From NCBI GenBank assembly GCA_043784465.1, contig JAYVYJ010000050.1, positions 1 to 39,711 of the forward strand: a stretch of 39,711 nt of DNA. The letters are read 5' to 3'. The position numbers and the translations under genes were made by a program. The DNA is from Roseiarcus sp043784465 (GTDB lineage Bacteria; Pseudomonadota; Alphaproteobacteria; Rhizobiales; Beijerinckiaceae). The notes below the pieces were generated by a model that was given only the letters and a program-made list of their open reading frames with translations, was not told the origin of the DNA and did not search any database. Positions 1 through 9,444 of the stretch are shown one piece after another. Each line of letters opens with the position of its first letter. Position 1 is the first letter of the stretch.

Positions 1-2
1 CG

Positions 3-902
3 AATTTTCAGCAACTTCGCGACCGTGTCGGGGAACGCAGCGGCGGCAGTCTTGTGGTGACGTCCGACTTCCCCGATCAGGATTTGTTCGACTTTCTGCT
101 GCGCTCGGCGCTCCCGGTCATCGCTTTCGGCGACGACGTCGACGAGATGATCGACTGGACGGCGCACAGTCGCCGGATGAGCACGGAGAACGCCGTCCGG
201 TTCTGCTGCAACATCACCTGCGTGCTGGCGCCGGCCTTCCTCGCCCCCAAGGCGCTTATCCTTCGGCCAGATAACTCGGTGCGCGCCCTCGTGGCGGCCA
301 TTGTCGCGCATCTATGCCCGACCGCCGACGAAGGTCTGGCGGCCAGCCTTTACGAGACGCTGGTGCGCGACGGGAAAATCTCGCCCGACGGACCGGCGAA
401 CTGGCGCGTGAACGCAGACCCGTCCGTAACCGGGCCTCCCTCAGCCGATCCCGAACGGACGGCCGACATGAAAACGGCGATGACGAATTACGCCGACGTG
501 TTCTCTGGCCATTTCCCGTCGGAAGTCATGTGGCCGGTCTCGCTCTTCACTTGCCCGGACATCGCAAGCTGGCGCGAGCCGATCGACCTCACGGGACCCG
601 CGCGCGCCGTCATGTACGGGCCCTATTTGCATCTTCCTCCCGGCGAATGGATCGCGCGCGTCGAGTTCGAGATCGACGAAGCCGTTTCCGGCGTCGAGGC
701 GGCGACAGACGTGTTCATTTCCGAAGTGCTGGTCGAAAAGGTATTTCTCATGCCCGCCAAAGGCATTTTCGCCTATGAACTTTCCTTCGCCGTCGCCGAT
801 CCGCGTCACGCCGTGGAGATCCGGCTTTTCACCAAACGAAGCGCGATCGAGGGGCGATTGCTGGTCCGCTCGGTGACCGTGCGGCCAGGGGCGGCCTCCT
901 AA
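3..902 (+). CDS. Hypothetical protein, 5'-truncated by window edge
   Basis: The reading frame is open from the left edge, so the gene probably starts outside the window; a GTG at 54 is only an internal candidate start. I do not recognise the family. The N-terminal two thirds are mixed alpha/beta with no catalytic motif I can name. The last 100 or so residues look like a beta-sandwich: an alternating hydrophobic pattern around the segment GPYLHLPPGEW, then ISEVLVEKVFL and LLVRSVTVR. Similar tails occur on proteins linked to surface polysaccharides, but that link is a guess. The gene converges on cdh with a 4-nt overlap at the stop codons (899-902). Coding is secure from the sustained open frame and GC-rich codon use; function is unknown. 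Confidence 0.65.
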   Translation, partial: NFQQLRDRVGERSGGSLVVTSDFPDQDLFDFLLRSALPVIAFGDDVDEMIDWTAHSRRMSTENAVRFCCNITCVLAPAFLAPKALILRPDNSVRALVAAIVAHLCPTADEGLAASLYETLVRDGKISPDGPANWRVNADPSVTGPPSADPERTADMKTAMTNYADVFSGHFPSEVMWPVSLFTCPDIASWREPIDLTGPARAVMYGPYLHLPPGEWIARVEFEIDEAVSGVEAATDVFISEVLVEKVFLMPAKGIFAYELSFAVADPRHAVEIRLFTKRSAIEGRLLVRSVTVRPGAAS

Positions 903-1708
903 CAATCCGCGTCCACGACGTCCTCCGCCGCCGCGTACCAGCCGCCGGGGCGTGAGCGCATCGCGACGACGACGAAATCGGCGGCCGTCTCGACCACCGC
1001 CAGCGTCGTGCGCGCGAGAACCTTCTCGTCGCCCAGTAAGCCTTTAAGCAGATGGAACGGCGCCAGCGCGGCGATGTCCCGTCCGCCGCGATAGGTCCAT
1101 AGTTCCAACCCCGGCGCCATGTCGCCCGCGCGGAACCATTCCGATGCGCGCGGCCCCAGCGCTCCGCCCGAAAGCCGGCCGGCGAATTCGTTCGACAGGC
1201 AGCCGATATGGACGTGAAGCTGATCCTGCGAGCGGGCGAGGCGCGAATTGACCGCCAGCGCCACGCGGCGCGGCTCTGAAACCGCCCAGCGTCGCGCGCC
1301 ATAGGCGAGCGCGAAATAATTGGGCATGTCAGGGGCCTGCAATTGCGGGTCCTCCACGCCCTTGATGGGCTTGAGCGGCGTGAGAATGGTGTCGGGCCGC
1401 CCGAACGGGGGACGCAGCACCGCATAGCCCGCGCCGACGTTAGCCTCTAGACAGGGCAGCGGCGAACCCGTGGTGGACTTGTCAAGCGCGCAGACGCGCG
1501 CGACCTGCCACAGCATATTGCGGCTCGCAAGATTGGCGGCATAGGCCACGGCGACAGAGCCGACGAGCGCCGCCGCGACGAGCGCGACGCGACGCCCCCA
1601 GCCGAATTCGCTGAACCGGAAGCCGCTGACGAGCGCAAAGGGCGCGGAGAGGAACATACCCTTCCTTTTGGCGCCGTCGGGTTTCGCAGACATGAACGTG
1701 CGCGTCAC
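899..1708 (-). CDS. cdh: CDP-diacylglycerol pyrophosphatase (HIT superfamily)
   Basis: Likely hydrolyses CDP-diacylglycerol to CMP and phosphatidate at the inner membrane. The protein of 269 residues has an N-terminal membrane anchor at about residues 38-58 and a periplasmic domain. The diagnostic segment SQDQLHVHIGCLSNEF carries the HxHxx HIT-like motif typical of Cdh. Further Cdh-like features are an early WQVARVCALD stretch, the paired cysteines and the C-terminal GGW region. The GTG start at 1708 overlaps the stop codon of the upstream gamma-glutamyltransferase (GTGA), suggesting translational coupling; an ATG at 1693 is an alternative start. The family is recognised by motif and topology; activity is inferred. 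Confidence 0.8.
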   Translation of the reverse strand: MTRTFMSAKPDGAKRKGMFLSAPFALVSGFRFSEFGWGRRVALVAAALVGSVAVAYAANLASRNMLWQVARVCALDKSTTGSPLPCLEANVGAGYAVLRPPFGRPDTILTPLKPIKGVEDPQLQAPDMPNYFALAYGARRWAVSEPRRVALAVNSRLARSQDQLHVHIGCLSNEFAGRLSGGALGPRASEWFRAGDMAPGLELWTYRGGRDIAALAPFHLLKGLLGDEKVLARTTLAVVETAADFVVVAMRSRPGGWYAAAEDVVDADC

Positions 1709-3288
1709 AATCCAAGGGCCCCGCCGTCGGCGCGCGGATCGTGCGTCGCCTCGATCTCGCCCTTGAGCCCACGCCGCAGGGCGCCCGCGTGACCAAAAGC
1801 GTCTTGCCGGTGGGGCGCGAGCCGCTCGATCTCGTGGCCGCGCCGGGCGAGGCCGGCCGCGAGGGAATCGTCATAGGAATCCTCGATCTTCACCGTGAGG
1901 CTGTCGGCGCCCCAGGTTTTGCCCCACAGCAGGCGCGGCGCGGCCACCGCGGCGGCGAGCCGTTCGCCCGCCGCGATCCGGGTGAATACCTGCGCCTGAA
2001 ACTGCGGCTGCCCGTCGCCGCCCATCGCGCCATAGGACATGACCCGCCCGTCCGCGAACACCGCCAAAGCCGGGTTCAGCGTGTGGAACGGGCGTCGTCC
2101 GGGGGTCAGATAACGGGGCGAGGCGGGGTCGAGCGAAAAGGCGATGCCGCGATTCTGCATCGTCACGCCGGTCGTGGGCAGCACCACGCCCGAGCCGTAT
2201 TCCCAATAGACCGACTGGATGTAGGAGACGGCGAGGCCGCCCTTGTCGATGGCGCCCATCCAGACCGTGTCGCCCTTGGCGGGGGCGAGGGGCCAGGCGG
2301 CCGCGCGCCTCATATCGATGCCGGCAGCCTCCTTTTGGAGCGAGGCGGACGACAACAGCGCATCGAAATCCTCCTCGATGTGGTCGAAATCGACGCAGAC
2401 GCGGTCGCGGTGGGCGAAGGCGCGTTTTGTCGCCTCGATCAGCGCGTGGGCGTGGTCGACGCCCTCGATCTCTTTGACGCCGAGGCGCTCGTAGATGCCC
2501 AGAATCATCAGCGAGGCGAGGCCCTGCGTGGGAACAGGCGTGTTATAGAGCGTGGCCTGGCGGGTCTTGATGGAGAGCGGCTCGCGCCAGCGCGCCGCGT
2601 ATTTCTTGAGGTCGGCGCGGGTGACGGGCGAGCCGAGCTTGTCGAGATCGGCGGCGATTTCGCGCGCGATGTCGCCGCGATAAAAATCCTCCAGCCCGGC
2701 GTCGGCGAGTTGGGCGAGCGTTTCGGCCAGTTTGGGCAATTTGCGATGCTGGCCGGCTTTGGGCGCGGCGTCGTCGACGAAGTAGGTCTCCTTGAAGCCC
2801 GGCGCGCCGTAAAGGTCGGCTCCGACGTGCGGCTGCGTGCGCTCCTCGGAAGGCGAGACCGCGACGCCCGCGCGGGCCTGCGCGATGGCGGGCCCCAGAA
2901 TATCGGTGAGCGGCAACCGGCCCCCCAGATGCTCGCCCAGTTCCAGCGCCGCCCTCCAGCCGCCGATGGCGCCCGGCACGGTCAGCGCCGCCAGCTGCCC
3001 CCGCGTGGGTATGCCGCCCAACGCCTCGTAGGACGCCGCGGTCGCCTTCTCGCCCGCAAAGCCGCAGGCTTCGATGGCGCGCACCTTGCCTTTGGGCTCG
3101 CGCACGATCCAGAAGCCGTCGCCGCCGATGCTGTTCATGTGGGGATAGACGACGGCGATGCTGGCGGCCATCGCCACCATCGCCTCCAGCGCGTTGCCGC
3201 CCTGAATCAGGATGTCGCGACCCGCCTGCGCGGCGAGCGCATGGGGGGCGGCGACGGCGGCATGGGCGAAAAAGGCGTCTTCGGACAT
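1705..3288 (-). CDS. ggt: Gamma-glutamyltransferase family protein
   Basis: An N-terminal nucleophile hydrolase of 527 residues from ATG 3288. Family members transfer or hydrolyse gamma-glutamyl groups of glutathione and related peptides after self-cleavage into two subunits. The early region VVYPHMNSIGGDGFW matches the conserved substrate-binding segment (P-x-x-S-G-I-G-G). The putative catalytic threonine is Thr341 in GDTVWMGAID, where classical enzymes have TTHxSVxD. It is followed by YGSGVVLPTTGVTMQNRG and by GAMGGDGQPQFQAQ, matching the classical small subunit. No signal peptide follows this start, so it may be cytoplasmic, unlike the periplasmic E. coli enzyme. The frame stays open upstream to 3459, but that stretch overlaps a plus-strand gene and looks non-coding. 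Overlaps cdh by GTGA. Confidence 0.85.
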   Translation of the reverse strand: MSEDAFFAHAAVAAPHALAAQAGRDILIQGGNALEAMVAMAASIAVVYPHMNSIGGDGFWIVREPKGKVRAIEACGFAGEKATAASYEALGGIPTRGQLAALTVPGAIGGWRAALELGEHLGGRLPLTDILGPAIAQARAGVAVSPSEERTQPHVGADLYGAPGFKETYFVDDAAPKAGQHRKLPKLAETLAQLADAGLEDFYRGDIAREIAADLDKLGSPVTRADLKKYAARWREPLSIKTRQATLYNTPVPTQGLASLMILGIYERLGVKEIEGVDHAHALIEATKRAFAHRDRVCVDFDHIEEDFDALLSSASLQKEAAGIDMRRAAAWPLAPAKGDTVWMGAIDKGGLAVSYIQSVYWEYGSGVVLPTTGVTMQNRGIAFSLDPASPRYLTPGRRPFHTLNPALAVFADGRVMSYGAMGGDGQPQFQAQVFTRIAAGERLAAAVAAPRLLWGKTWGADSLTVKIEDSYDDSLAAGLARRGHEIERLAPHRQDAFGHAGALRRGLKGEIEATHDPRADGGALGL

Positions 3289-3355
3289 AGAGCGGTTCCG
3301 TTGGCGGGGTCGTCCCGCTATAAGGCGTGGCTCAACACGGCGAAAGGGTGACGCA

Positions 3356-3586
3356 TTGGCGCGGCCGATCAATTGGACCAACGCGACGACGCTGGCGAGC
3401 GTCGCGGTTCTCGTGGGCACGGAACTGGTCGGGGCAGGTGGCGCGGCGGGCTGGGCCATCGGCGGCCTGTTCCAGCTTGGCGACCTGCTGACGCATGCGC
3501 TGGAGGCCGTGCTGATTTTTGCGGCGCTGACGGGGCTGTTCTACTTCCTGCGGGCGGCGTTGGCGCATGAGCCGATCCGGGGGTGA
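3356..3586 (+). CDS. Small membrane protein, unknown function
   Basis: Encodes 76 residues from a TTG start at 3356, chosen because GAAAGG lies 8 nt upstream and because the frame farther upstream is antisense to ggt. There are two hydrophobic stretches: about residues 10-30 (ATTLASVAVLVGTELVGAGGAAGW) and 45-65 (EAVLIFAALTGLFYFLRAAL). Both look like membrane spans, with a short polar tail HEPIRG. It resembles small conserved inner-membrane proteins of alphaproteobacteria, but I cannot name a family. It is divergent from ggt with a 67-bp gap and convergent with the GAF gene. The start codon is uncertain. Confidence 0.6.
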   Translation: MARPINWTNATTLASVAVLVGTELVGAGGAAGWAIGGLFQLGDLLTHALEAVLIFAALTGLFYFLRAALAHEPIRG

Positions 3587-3624
3587 AGCTTCGGGCGTGA
3601 AGCAAAGTGACCCGAGACCGCACC

Positions 3625-4167
3625 CTAGGCGCAGGCGGCGGGGGGACGCGCGCGCGTCACCCAGTATTGGTCGAGCGTGAACTTGCGCATCTCCCATAGC
3701 GACATCGCCTGATGCGCGAGCAATTCGAGCGCATGCGTCTGTCGTTCATCGAGTTGCCGCGGCACGCGGTCAATCACGCAGAGCGTGCCCACCGACTGAT
3801 TGTCGGGCGTGGTCAATTTGGCTCCGCAGTAGAAGCGGATAGGAGGATCCCCCGTCACCAAAACATTGTCGGCGAAGCGGGGGTCGGCGAGCGCGTCGGG
3901 GACGATGAGGATGTTTGAGGGTTCGCGGATTGCATGCGCGCAGAAAGACGAATTTCGCGGCGTCTCCGAACTACCGAGGCCGACGCGGGACTTGAACCAT
4001 TGCCGGTCACGGTCCACGAACGATATCAACGCAATCGGCGTCTTGGCGATATAAGCGACAAGGCCCGTCAACTCGTCGTATGATTGCTCTGTCAACGAGT
4101 CGAGAATGGCGTATGGCAACAACGAGCGAGCGCGCGAAGAACTGCGTTTGCTATCGCCGAGGATCAA
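3625..4167 (-). CDS. GAF domain protein
   Basis: A 180-residue protein made almost wholly of one GAF domain, of the type found at the N-terminus of sensor kinases and diguanylate cyclases. Seen directly: the opening LLPYAILDSLTEQSYDELTGL, then TPIALISFVDRDRQWFKS, SSFCAHAI, VPDALADPRFADN, IRFYCGAKL and GTLCVIDRVPRQL, in the order usual for this subgroup. There is no output domain after about residue 165, so it is a stand-alone ligand-binding or regulatory module. The start is TTG 4167, supported by GGGAGG five bases upstream. It is a single gene facing away from the HDAC-family gene across a long spacer. Confidence 0.85.
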   Translation of the reverse strand: MILGDSKRSSSRARSLLPYAILDSLTEQSYDELTGLVAYIAKTPIALISFVDRDRQWFKSRVGLGSSETPRNSSFCAHAIREPSNILIVPDALADPRFADNVLVTGDPPIRFYCGAKLTTPDNQSVGTLCVIDRVPRQLDERQTHALELLAHQAMSLWEMRKFTLDQYWVTRARPPAACA

Positions 4168-4442
4168 GCTCGCCTCCCAAAATCAATCGGCTGAGACGAC
4201 TCGAACGAGCGAGATGTCTATAAACTTTTTGTGATCTCGTCAACGTTTCAGAGGCGATATGTGAGCGGAATCTGTGGCGGCGATGCAACTAAAGTTCGGG
4301 CGTTTAGTGTTGACCTAACGTGAGGCGTCAATCAAGATTGGGGCGTTGTTTGACTCCTCGCTTTGTCCTGACGGCGGGCGTCGGGCGCCGTTGAACCGGG
4401 CGGGGAGATCGATGGCTGCTCCGCACGGCGCGAACGGTGTTG

Positions 4443-4523
4443 GTCGATGGGGTTTCGCACTTTATGATTGTGCTTTGACGGGGGAACGTCCTGTCCCCGC
4501 ACATGTGCGAAACCCCCGTCGAC
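4443..4523. repeat. Long inverted repeat with nested hairpin
   Basis: The left arm at 4443-4460 (GTCGATGGGGTTTCGCAC) pairs with the right arm at 4505-4523 (GTGCGAAACCCCCGTCGAC), with one mismatch and one bulge. The 44-nt loop holds a second hairpin, CGGGGGA at 4479-4485 with TCCCCG at 4494-4499. It sits 60 to 140 nt before the likely start of the HDAC-family gene. It could be a structured RNA leader, a small RNA or a miniature mobile element. No known riboswitch class was recognised. Confidence 0.6.
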
Positions 4524-4536
4524 CGGAAGGGTCGTA

Positions 4537-4560
4537 CCGGGCGGGGCTCGATCCGCCCGG
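4537..4560. repeat. Perfect 8-bp hairpin before HDAC-family gene
   Basis: CCGGGCGG at 4537-4544 and CCGCCCGG at 4553-4560 form a perfect stem with an 8-nt loop, 22 nt before the GTG start at 4583. There is no T-run after it, so it is not a standard intrinsic terminator for the plus strand. Together with the preceding repeat it could form a leader that affects translation of the downstream gene. Confidence 0.45.
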
Positions 4561-4582
4561 GGTGCGGCGACGTATTATTCCC

Positions 4583-5715
4583 GTGCTTGAGACCGCCATA
4601 CCGACGCCGGGCGACGCGGCGCACCGGGCGTTAGCGCCGCTTTACGTTGGCGCCGACGTCTATGCCCGTACGGCGTTTCCGCGTCCTCATCCTCTTTCCA
4701 TTCCCCGTGCGGGCGCCGTCGAGGCGCTATGTCGCTCGCTCGGCTGGCTCGACCAAGACTACGTTATCAGCCTGCCCGCCTCGCGTTTGGAGTTGATGCG
4801 CCACCACGACCCCGCCTACGTCGAGGCGGTCGCACGCGCCGACCGCGAGCAACATGTGGATGAGGAAACGCGGGCGCGTTTCAATCTGGGCGTCGGCAAC
4901 AATCCCTTGTTTCCGGGCATGTTCGAGCGCGCCGCGACCGCCGTGGGCGGGTCGATCCTCGCGGCGCGACTCGCATGGGAGGGCCGCATCGTCCACCATC
5001 CGCCGGGCGGCACGCATCATGGCGCAAGAGCGCGGGCGAGCGGTTTTTGTTACTTCAACGACCCTGTGTTCGCGATCCTCGAATTTCTGACCTTGGGCGC
5101 GCGTCGCGTCGCTTATGTCGATTTCGACGCCCACCATGGCGACGGGGTTGAGGACGCCTTCGCCGACGATTCGCGCGTGACCACGGTTTCCGTCCACGAG
5201 GCCGACCGGTGGCCGCGCACCGGGGCTCTGGCCGACCGGCGCGGCGGCTACGCGCGCAACCTTCCCGTCCCACGCGGGCTCAACGACGACGAATTCGCCG
5301 TGCTGGTCGACGAGGCGGTGATTCCGTGGGTGAGCCGCTTTGCGCCCGACGCCGTGGTGGTGTTGACCGGGGCGGACGCGCTGGCGGGCGATCCGCTCGC
5401 CAAGCTGGGGTTGTCCAACGGCGCGCTGTGGCGGGCGGTCGAAAAGGCGGCGGCGCTGGCTCCCGCGGCGCTCGTGCTGGGCGGGGGCGGCTACAATCCG
5501 TGGAACGTTGTGCGCTGCTGGGGCGGGCTGTGGGGGCGGCTATCGGGGCGGGCGTTTCCCGATCCGCTTCCCGACGCGGCCCGTGCCGTGCTGGAAGGGC
5601 TTTGGAGCCCGCGAGTCGAAGCGCCCGATCCGCTCTGGACGACGACCTTGCGGGACCCGCCGCGCGGCGGGCAGGTGCGCGCGGAGATCGCCGAGATCGT
5701 GCGGGCGACGCTGGC

Positions 5716-5719
<4 letters not shown>
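4583..5719 (+). CDS. Histone deacetylase family protein (AcuC/class I type)
   Basis: A zinc-dependent deacetylase of about 378 residues. Counting from GTG 4583, the expected active-site residues are present: paired histidines 145/146 in PGGTHHGAR, zinc ligands Asp182 and His184 in DFDAHHGDG, Asp265 in TGADALAGDPL, and Tyr304 in GGGGYNPWNV. GGGGY and GADxLxxDPL are typical of AcuC-like bacterial enzymes that deacetylate proteins such as acetyl-CoA synthetase; the true substrate here is unknown. The start is uncertain: the frame is open to 4346 and ATG 4412 has a better ribosome-binding site, but 4583 gives the usual family length. Its stop shares the tetranucleotide CTAG with the convergent ABC gene. 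Confidence 0.85.
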
Positions 5720-6650
<931 letters not shown>

Positions 6651-6654
<4 letters not shown>

Positions 6655-7613
6655 GCGAAGCGTCCCTCCGGCGTGACGCGCACGCAGGCGATTGTCTGGC
6701 CGTTCGGCAGCGCCACCACCGGCGCAGGCATGGCGTGGCAGACCGGCAGGACCACCGGGCAGCGCGGAGCGAACGGGCAGCCCACGCCGCCATCCGAGGC
6801 CGCGCCGGGGATCGCCTGAAGGCGCGCGCCGCGGGGGGCGCCGACCTGCGGCCGCGCGGCGATCAGGGCGCGCGTGTAGGGGTGGAGCGGGCGCCGCAGC
6901 ACCGCTTCGGACGGCCCCGCCTCCATGACCGCGCCGCCGTACATCACCAGCACGTCCGCACAATGGCGCGCGATCACCGCGAGGTCGTGGCTGACCAGCA
7001 GAACCGCCATGCCGCCCTCGGCGCCCAGCGTCGCGATGAGGTCTAGAATGTTCGCCTGAACGGTCACGTCGAGCGCGGTGGTCGGCTCGTCGGCGATCAG
7101 CAGCTTGGGCGCACAGGCGAGCGCCATGGCGATCATCACCCGCTGCCGCTCGCCGCCCGACAGCTGGAAGGGATGCGCGCGCGCGAGCTTTTCGGGATCG
7201 CGCAGGCGCACTCGGGCGAGCAGATCAACCGCCGCCGCGAGGGCGGCCCGCCGCGACAGGCCGCGATGCAGGCGCAGCGGCTCGCCGACCTGATCGCCGA
7301 CGCGATGCAGCGGGTTGAGCGCGGTCATCGGCTCTTGAAACACCATTGCAAGCCGGTCGCCGCGCAGCCGTTGCATCTCGCGCTCGTCAAGGCGCGCGAG
7401 GTCGACGGCGCCGAAGCGGATGGCGCCGCCGACGCGCGCGCCTTCCGGCAACAGCCCCATCAGCGCCAGCGCCGTCATCGTCTTGCCGGAGCCGGATTCG
7501 CCCACCACCCCGAGCGAGCCGCCTTCACGCAAGCCGAACGAAACGCCGCGCACGATTCGCTTGAGGCCGCCAGGGGTGGGCAGGTCGATAGTGACGTTTT
7601 CGACGCTCAGCAT
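6651..7613 (-). CDS. dppD: Dipeptide/oligopeptide ABC transporter ATPase, DppD/OppD type
   Basis: The second ATPase of the transporter, 320 residues from ATG 7613. Motifs in order: Walker A GESGSGKTM, Q-loop FQEPMTALNPLHRVGDQ (characteristic of the OppD branch), signature LSGGERQRV, Walker B LLIADEPTTALDVTVQA, switch VSHDLAVIA, then the C-terminal domain with HPYTRALI and the cysteines of CPFAPRCPV. It pairs with DppF to power import. The stop codon of dppC and this ATG overlap by one base (TGATG). The frame is open well upstream, but that region is the dppC gene in another frame. Confidence 0.88.
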
Positions 7614-8419
7614 CAGGCGCGAGCGCGCAATTTGGGATCGAGCGCGTCGCGCAGGCCGTCGCCGAGCAGGTTGAGGCCCAGCACCGCGAAAGCGATGGCG
7701 AGGCCGGGAAACAGCGCCAGACGCGGCGCGACGAACAACCAGCCCTGCGCGTCCGCGAGCATCCGCCCCCACGAGACCAGCGGGGGCTGCGCGCCCAAAC
7801 CCAGATAGGAAAGCGCGGCTTCCGCCAGGATCGCGATGGCGAACTGGATCGTCGCCTGTACGATGAGCGGCGCGGCGATATTGGGCAATACGTGCTCCAC
7901 CGCAATCGCCGCCGGCCCGCGCCCGGCCGCGCGCGCGGCCAGCGCATACTCGCGCGAAAGCGACGCGTTGGCGGCGGCGCGCGTCAATTTGGCGAATACG
8001 GGCACGTTGGCCAAGCCAATGGCCAGGATCGCGTTGAAGACTCCGGGCCCATAGGTCGCAGTCAGCAGGATCGCCAGCAGCAGCGCGGGAAAGGCGTAGG
8101 CGAAATCGCAGGCTTTCATGAGCAGGTCCTCGAACCCGCCCCCGACGCTCGAAGCGACCAGACCCAGCGCGACGCCGAATGTCAACCCGACGCCGACCGC
8201 GATCACGCCGACGAGCAGCGACACCCGCGCGCCCGCCAGAATTTCGGAGAGCACGTCGCGTCCAAGCGCGTCCGAGCCCAGCCAATGCGCGGCGGAGGGC
8301 GCGGTCAGCTTATGGGCGATGTCGAGCGCGGCGGGCGGGTAGGGCGTCCAGACCAGCGAAACCAGCGCCGCCAGCGCGACGAGCGATACGAACACGAGAC
8401 CCAGGCGAAGGCTCGTCAT
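7613..8419 (-). CDS. dppC: ABC transporter permease, DppC type
   Basis: An inner-membrane permease of 268 residues with about six spans. The first follows a very short N-terminus. HWLGSDALGRDVLSEILAGARVSL is the classic DppC/OppC entry to the transport domain. The coupling loop EYALAARAAGRGPAAIAVEHVLPN contains the EAAxxxG motif that contacts the ATPases. LSYLGLGAQPPLVSWGRML near residue 210 is also diagnostic. The start ATG 8419 overlaps the dppB stop by 4 nt. It works with dppB, dppD and dppF. Confidence 0.88.
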   Translation of the reverse strand: MTSLRLGLVFVSLVALAALVSLVWTPYPPAALDIAHKLTAPSAAHWLGSDALGRDVLSEILAGARVSLLVGVIAVGVGLTFGVALGLVASSVGGGFEDLLMKACDFAYAFPALLLAILLTATYGPGVFNAILAIGLANVPVFAKLTRAAANASLSREYALAARAAGRGPAAIAVEHVLPNIAAPLIVQATIQFAIAILAEAALSYLGLGAQPPLVSWGRMLADAQGWLFVAPRLALFPGLAIAFAVLGLNLLGDGLRDALDPKLRARA

Positions 8420-9357
8420 GCGCGTCTCAGACGCGGGTCGATGGCGGCGGCGGCCATGTCCACCAGCGCGTTGACGAGGATAACCATGCCGGCCAGCCCC
8501 ATCACGCAATCCTCCACCACCAGCACGTCGCGGTTGGCTATGGATTGCGCGATCAGGCGCCCGAGGCCCGGCAGCACGAACACATTCTCAACCACCACTG
8601 CGCCCGAGATCAGCGCAGAAAATTGCAGGCCCGCGATGACGAGGATCGGCGGGGCGGCGTTGGGCAGCGCGTGACGCCACAACGCCGCGCGCCGCGACAG
8701 CCCCTTCGCCCGCGCGGTGCGCATGAAGTCCTCGCCCACCGCCTCGACCAGCGCCGAGCGCGTGACGCGCGTGAGGATCGCCGCCTGCACGAGGCCGAGC
8801 GCCAGCGCGGGCAGGATCAGCGCGCGCATGGCTTTCAGCGGATCGCCCCAGCCGGGAAAGCCCCCGGAGGGCAGCACGCGCCAATGCACGGAAAAAATCA
8901 GCACGAGTACGACGCCCAGCCAGAAATTAGGGATCGCGAGGCCGAACTGGCTCAGCGTCATCACCGCCGCATCGCCGACCTTTCCGCGCCGCTCGGCGGC
9001 GTAGACGCCCGCGCTCAATGCGATGGCCGACGCAAGGGTCATGGACAGCAGCGTGAGCGGCAGCGTTACGGCGAGCCGCTCGCCAATCAAAGGCGCGATG
9101 GGCGAATTATAGGCGTAGGACAGGCCGAGATCGCCATGAAGCGCGCCGCCGACCCAGGCGAGATAGCGCGAATGGACCGGTTGATCGAGGCCGAGCTTAT
9201 GGGCGAGCGCGGCGACGGCCTCCGGCGTCGCGCTGGCGCCGAGCATCGTCTGCGCCGCGTTGCCCGGCAAGGCTTCGAGCGCGCCGAAAACGATCAGCGT
9301 CGCGACGAACAGGGTCGCGACGAGCACCCCCAGGCGACGCAAGGCGAAGGAAAGCAT
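8416..9357 (-). CDS. dppB: ABC transporter permease, DppB type
   Basis: An inner-membrane permease of 313 residues, first gene of the transporter operon. The N-terminal span (LRRLGVLVATLFVATLIVFGAL) is followed by the periplasmic loop with LGLDQPVHSRYLAWVGGALHGDLGLSY, the standard DppB/OppB layout. The coupling loop is DFMRTARAKGLSRRAALWRHALPNA, and the C-terminus VFVLPGLGRLIAQSIANRD matches the family. No substrate-binding-protein gene lies on either side: upstream is a divergent cupin gene, downstream a convergent deacetylase. The binding protein must be encoded elsewhere, or the operon has lost it. Confidence 0.88.
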   Translation of the reverse strand: MLSFALRRLGVLVATLFVATLIVFGALEALPGNAAQTMLGASATPEAVAALAHKLGLDQPVHSRYLAWVGGALHGDLGLSYAYNSPIAPLIGERLAVTLPLTLLSMTLASAIALSAGVYAAERRGKVGDAAVMTLSQFGLAIPNFWLGVVLVLIFSVHWRVLPSGGFPGWGDPLKAMRALILPALALGLVQAAILTRVTRSALVEAVGEDFMRTARAKGLSRRAALWRHALPNAAPPILVIAGLQFSALISGAVVVENVFVLPGLGRLIAQSIANRDVLVVEDCVMGLAGMVILVNALVDMAAAAIDPRLRRA

Positions 9358-9444
9358 GGCGGGGGTCTAGCTGCGCGGGCGCCCGCTGTCCATTGCGCCG
9401 CGATCCATCCCCCGATAGCCTCGCCCGTGTTTGGAGGCTTCCCC

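Larger units (their letters stand above)
4168..4582. other. 415-bp intergenic region with structured DNA
   Basis: Lies between the divergent GAF and HDAC-family genes. It holds the GAF ribosome-binding site at its left end, an AT-richer part (about 4200-4330) that probably contains the promoters, and two inverted repeats (listed separately). The frame of the downstream gene stays open back to about 4346, with an ATG at 4412 preceded by GGGGAG. The predicted peptide across the repeats has no family character, so I treat it as non-coding. A TTGACC resembling a -35 box lies near 4311; no convincing -10 box goes with it. Confidence 0.5.

Noticed and set aside
1741..3351. Long open frame on the plus strand opposite ggt
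   Set aside because: It mirrors the codons of the ggt gene, has no family motif and reflects the lack of stop codons in GC-rich antisense frames.
3588..3603. Hairpin GCTTC/GAAGC after the small membrane protein gene
   Set aside because: Five base pairs and no T-run; too weak to call a terminator.
4328..4624. Minus-strand ORF of 98 codons over the inverted repeats
   Set aside because: Peptide is Arg/Pro-rich with no family signal and its frame is explained by repeat palindromes and GC content.
8179..9444. N-terminal extension of the cupin protein
   Set aside because: It would run antisense through dppC and dppB; the ATG at 9445 has a GGAGG site and gives a normal cupin length.
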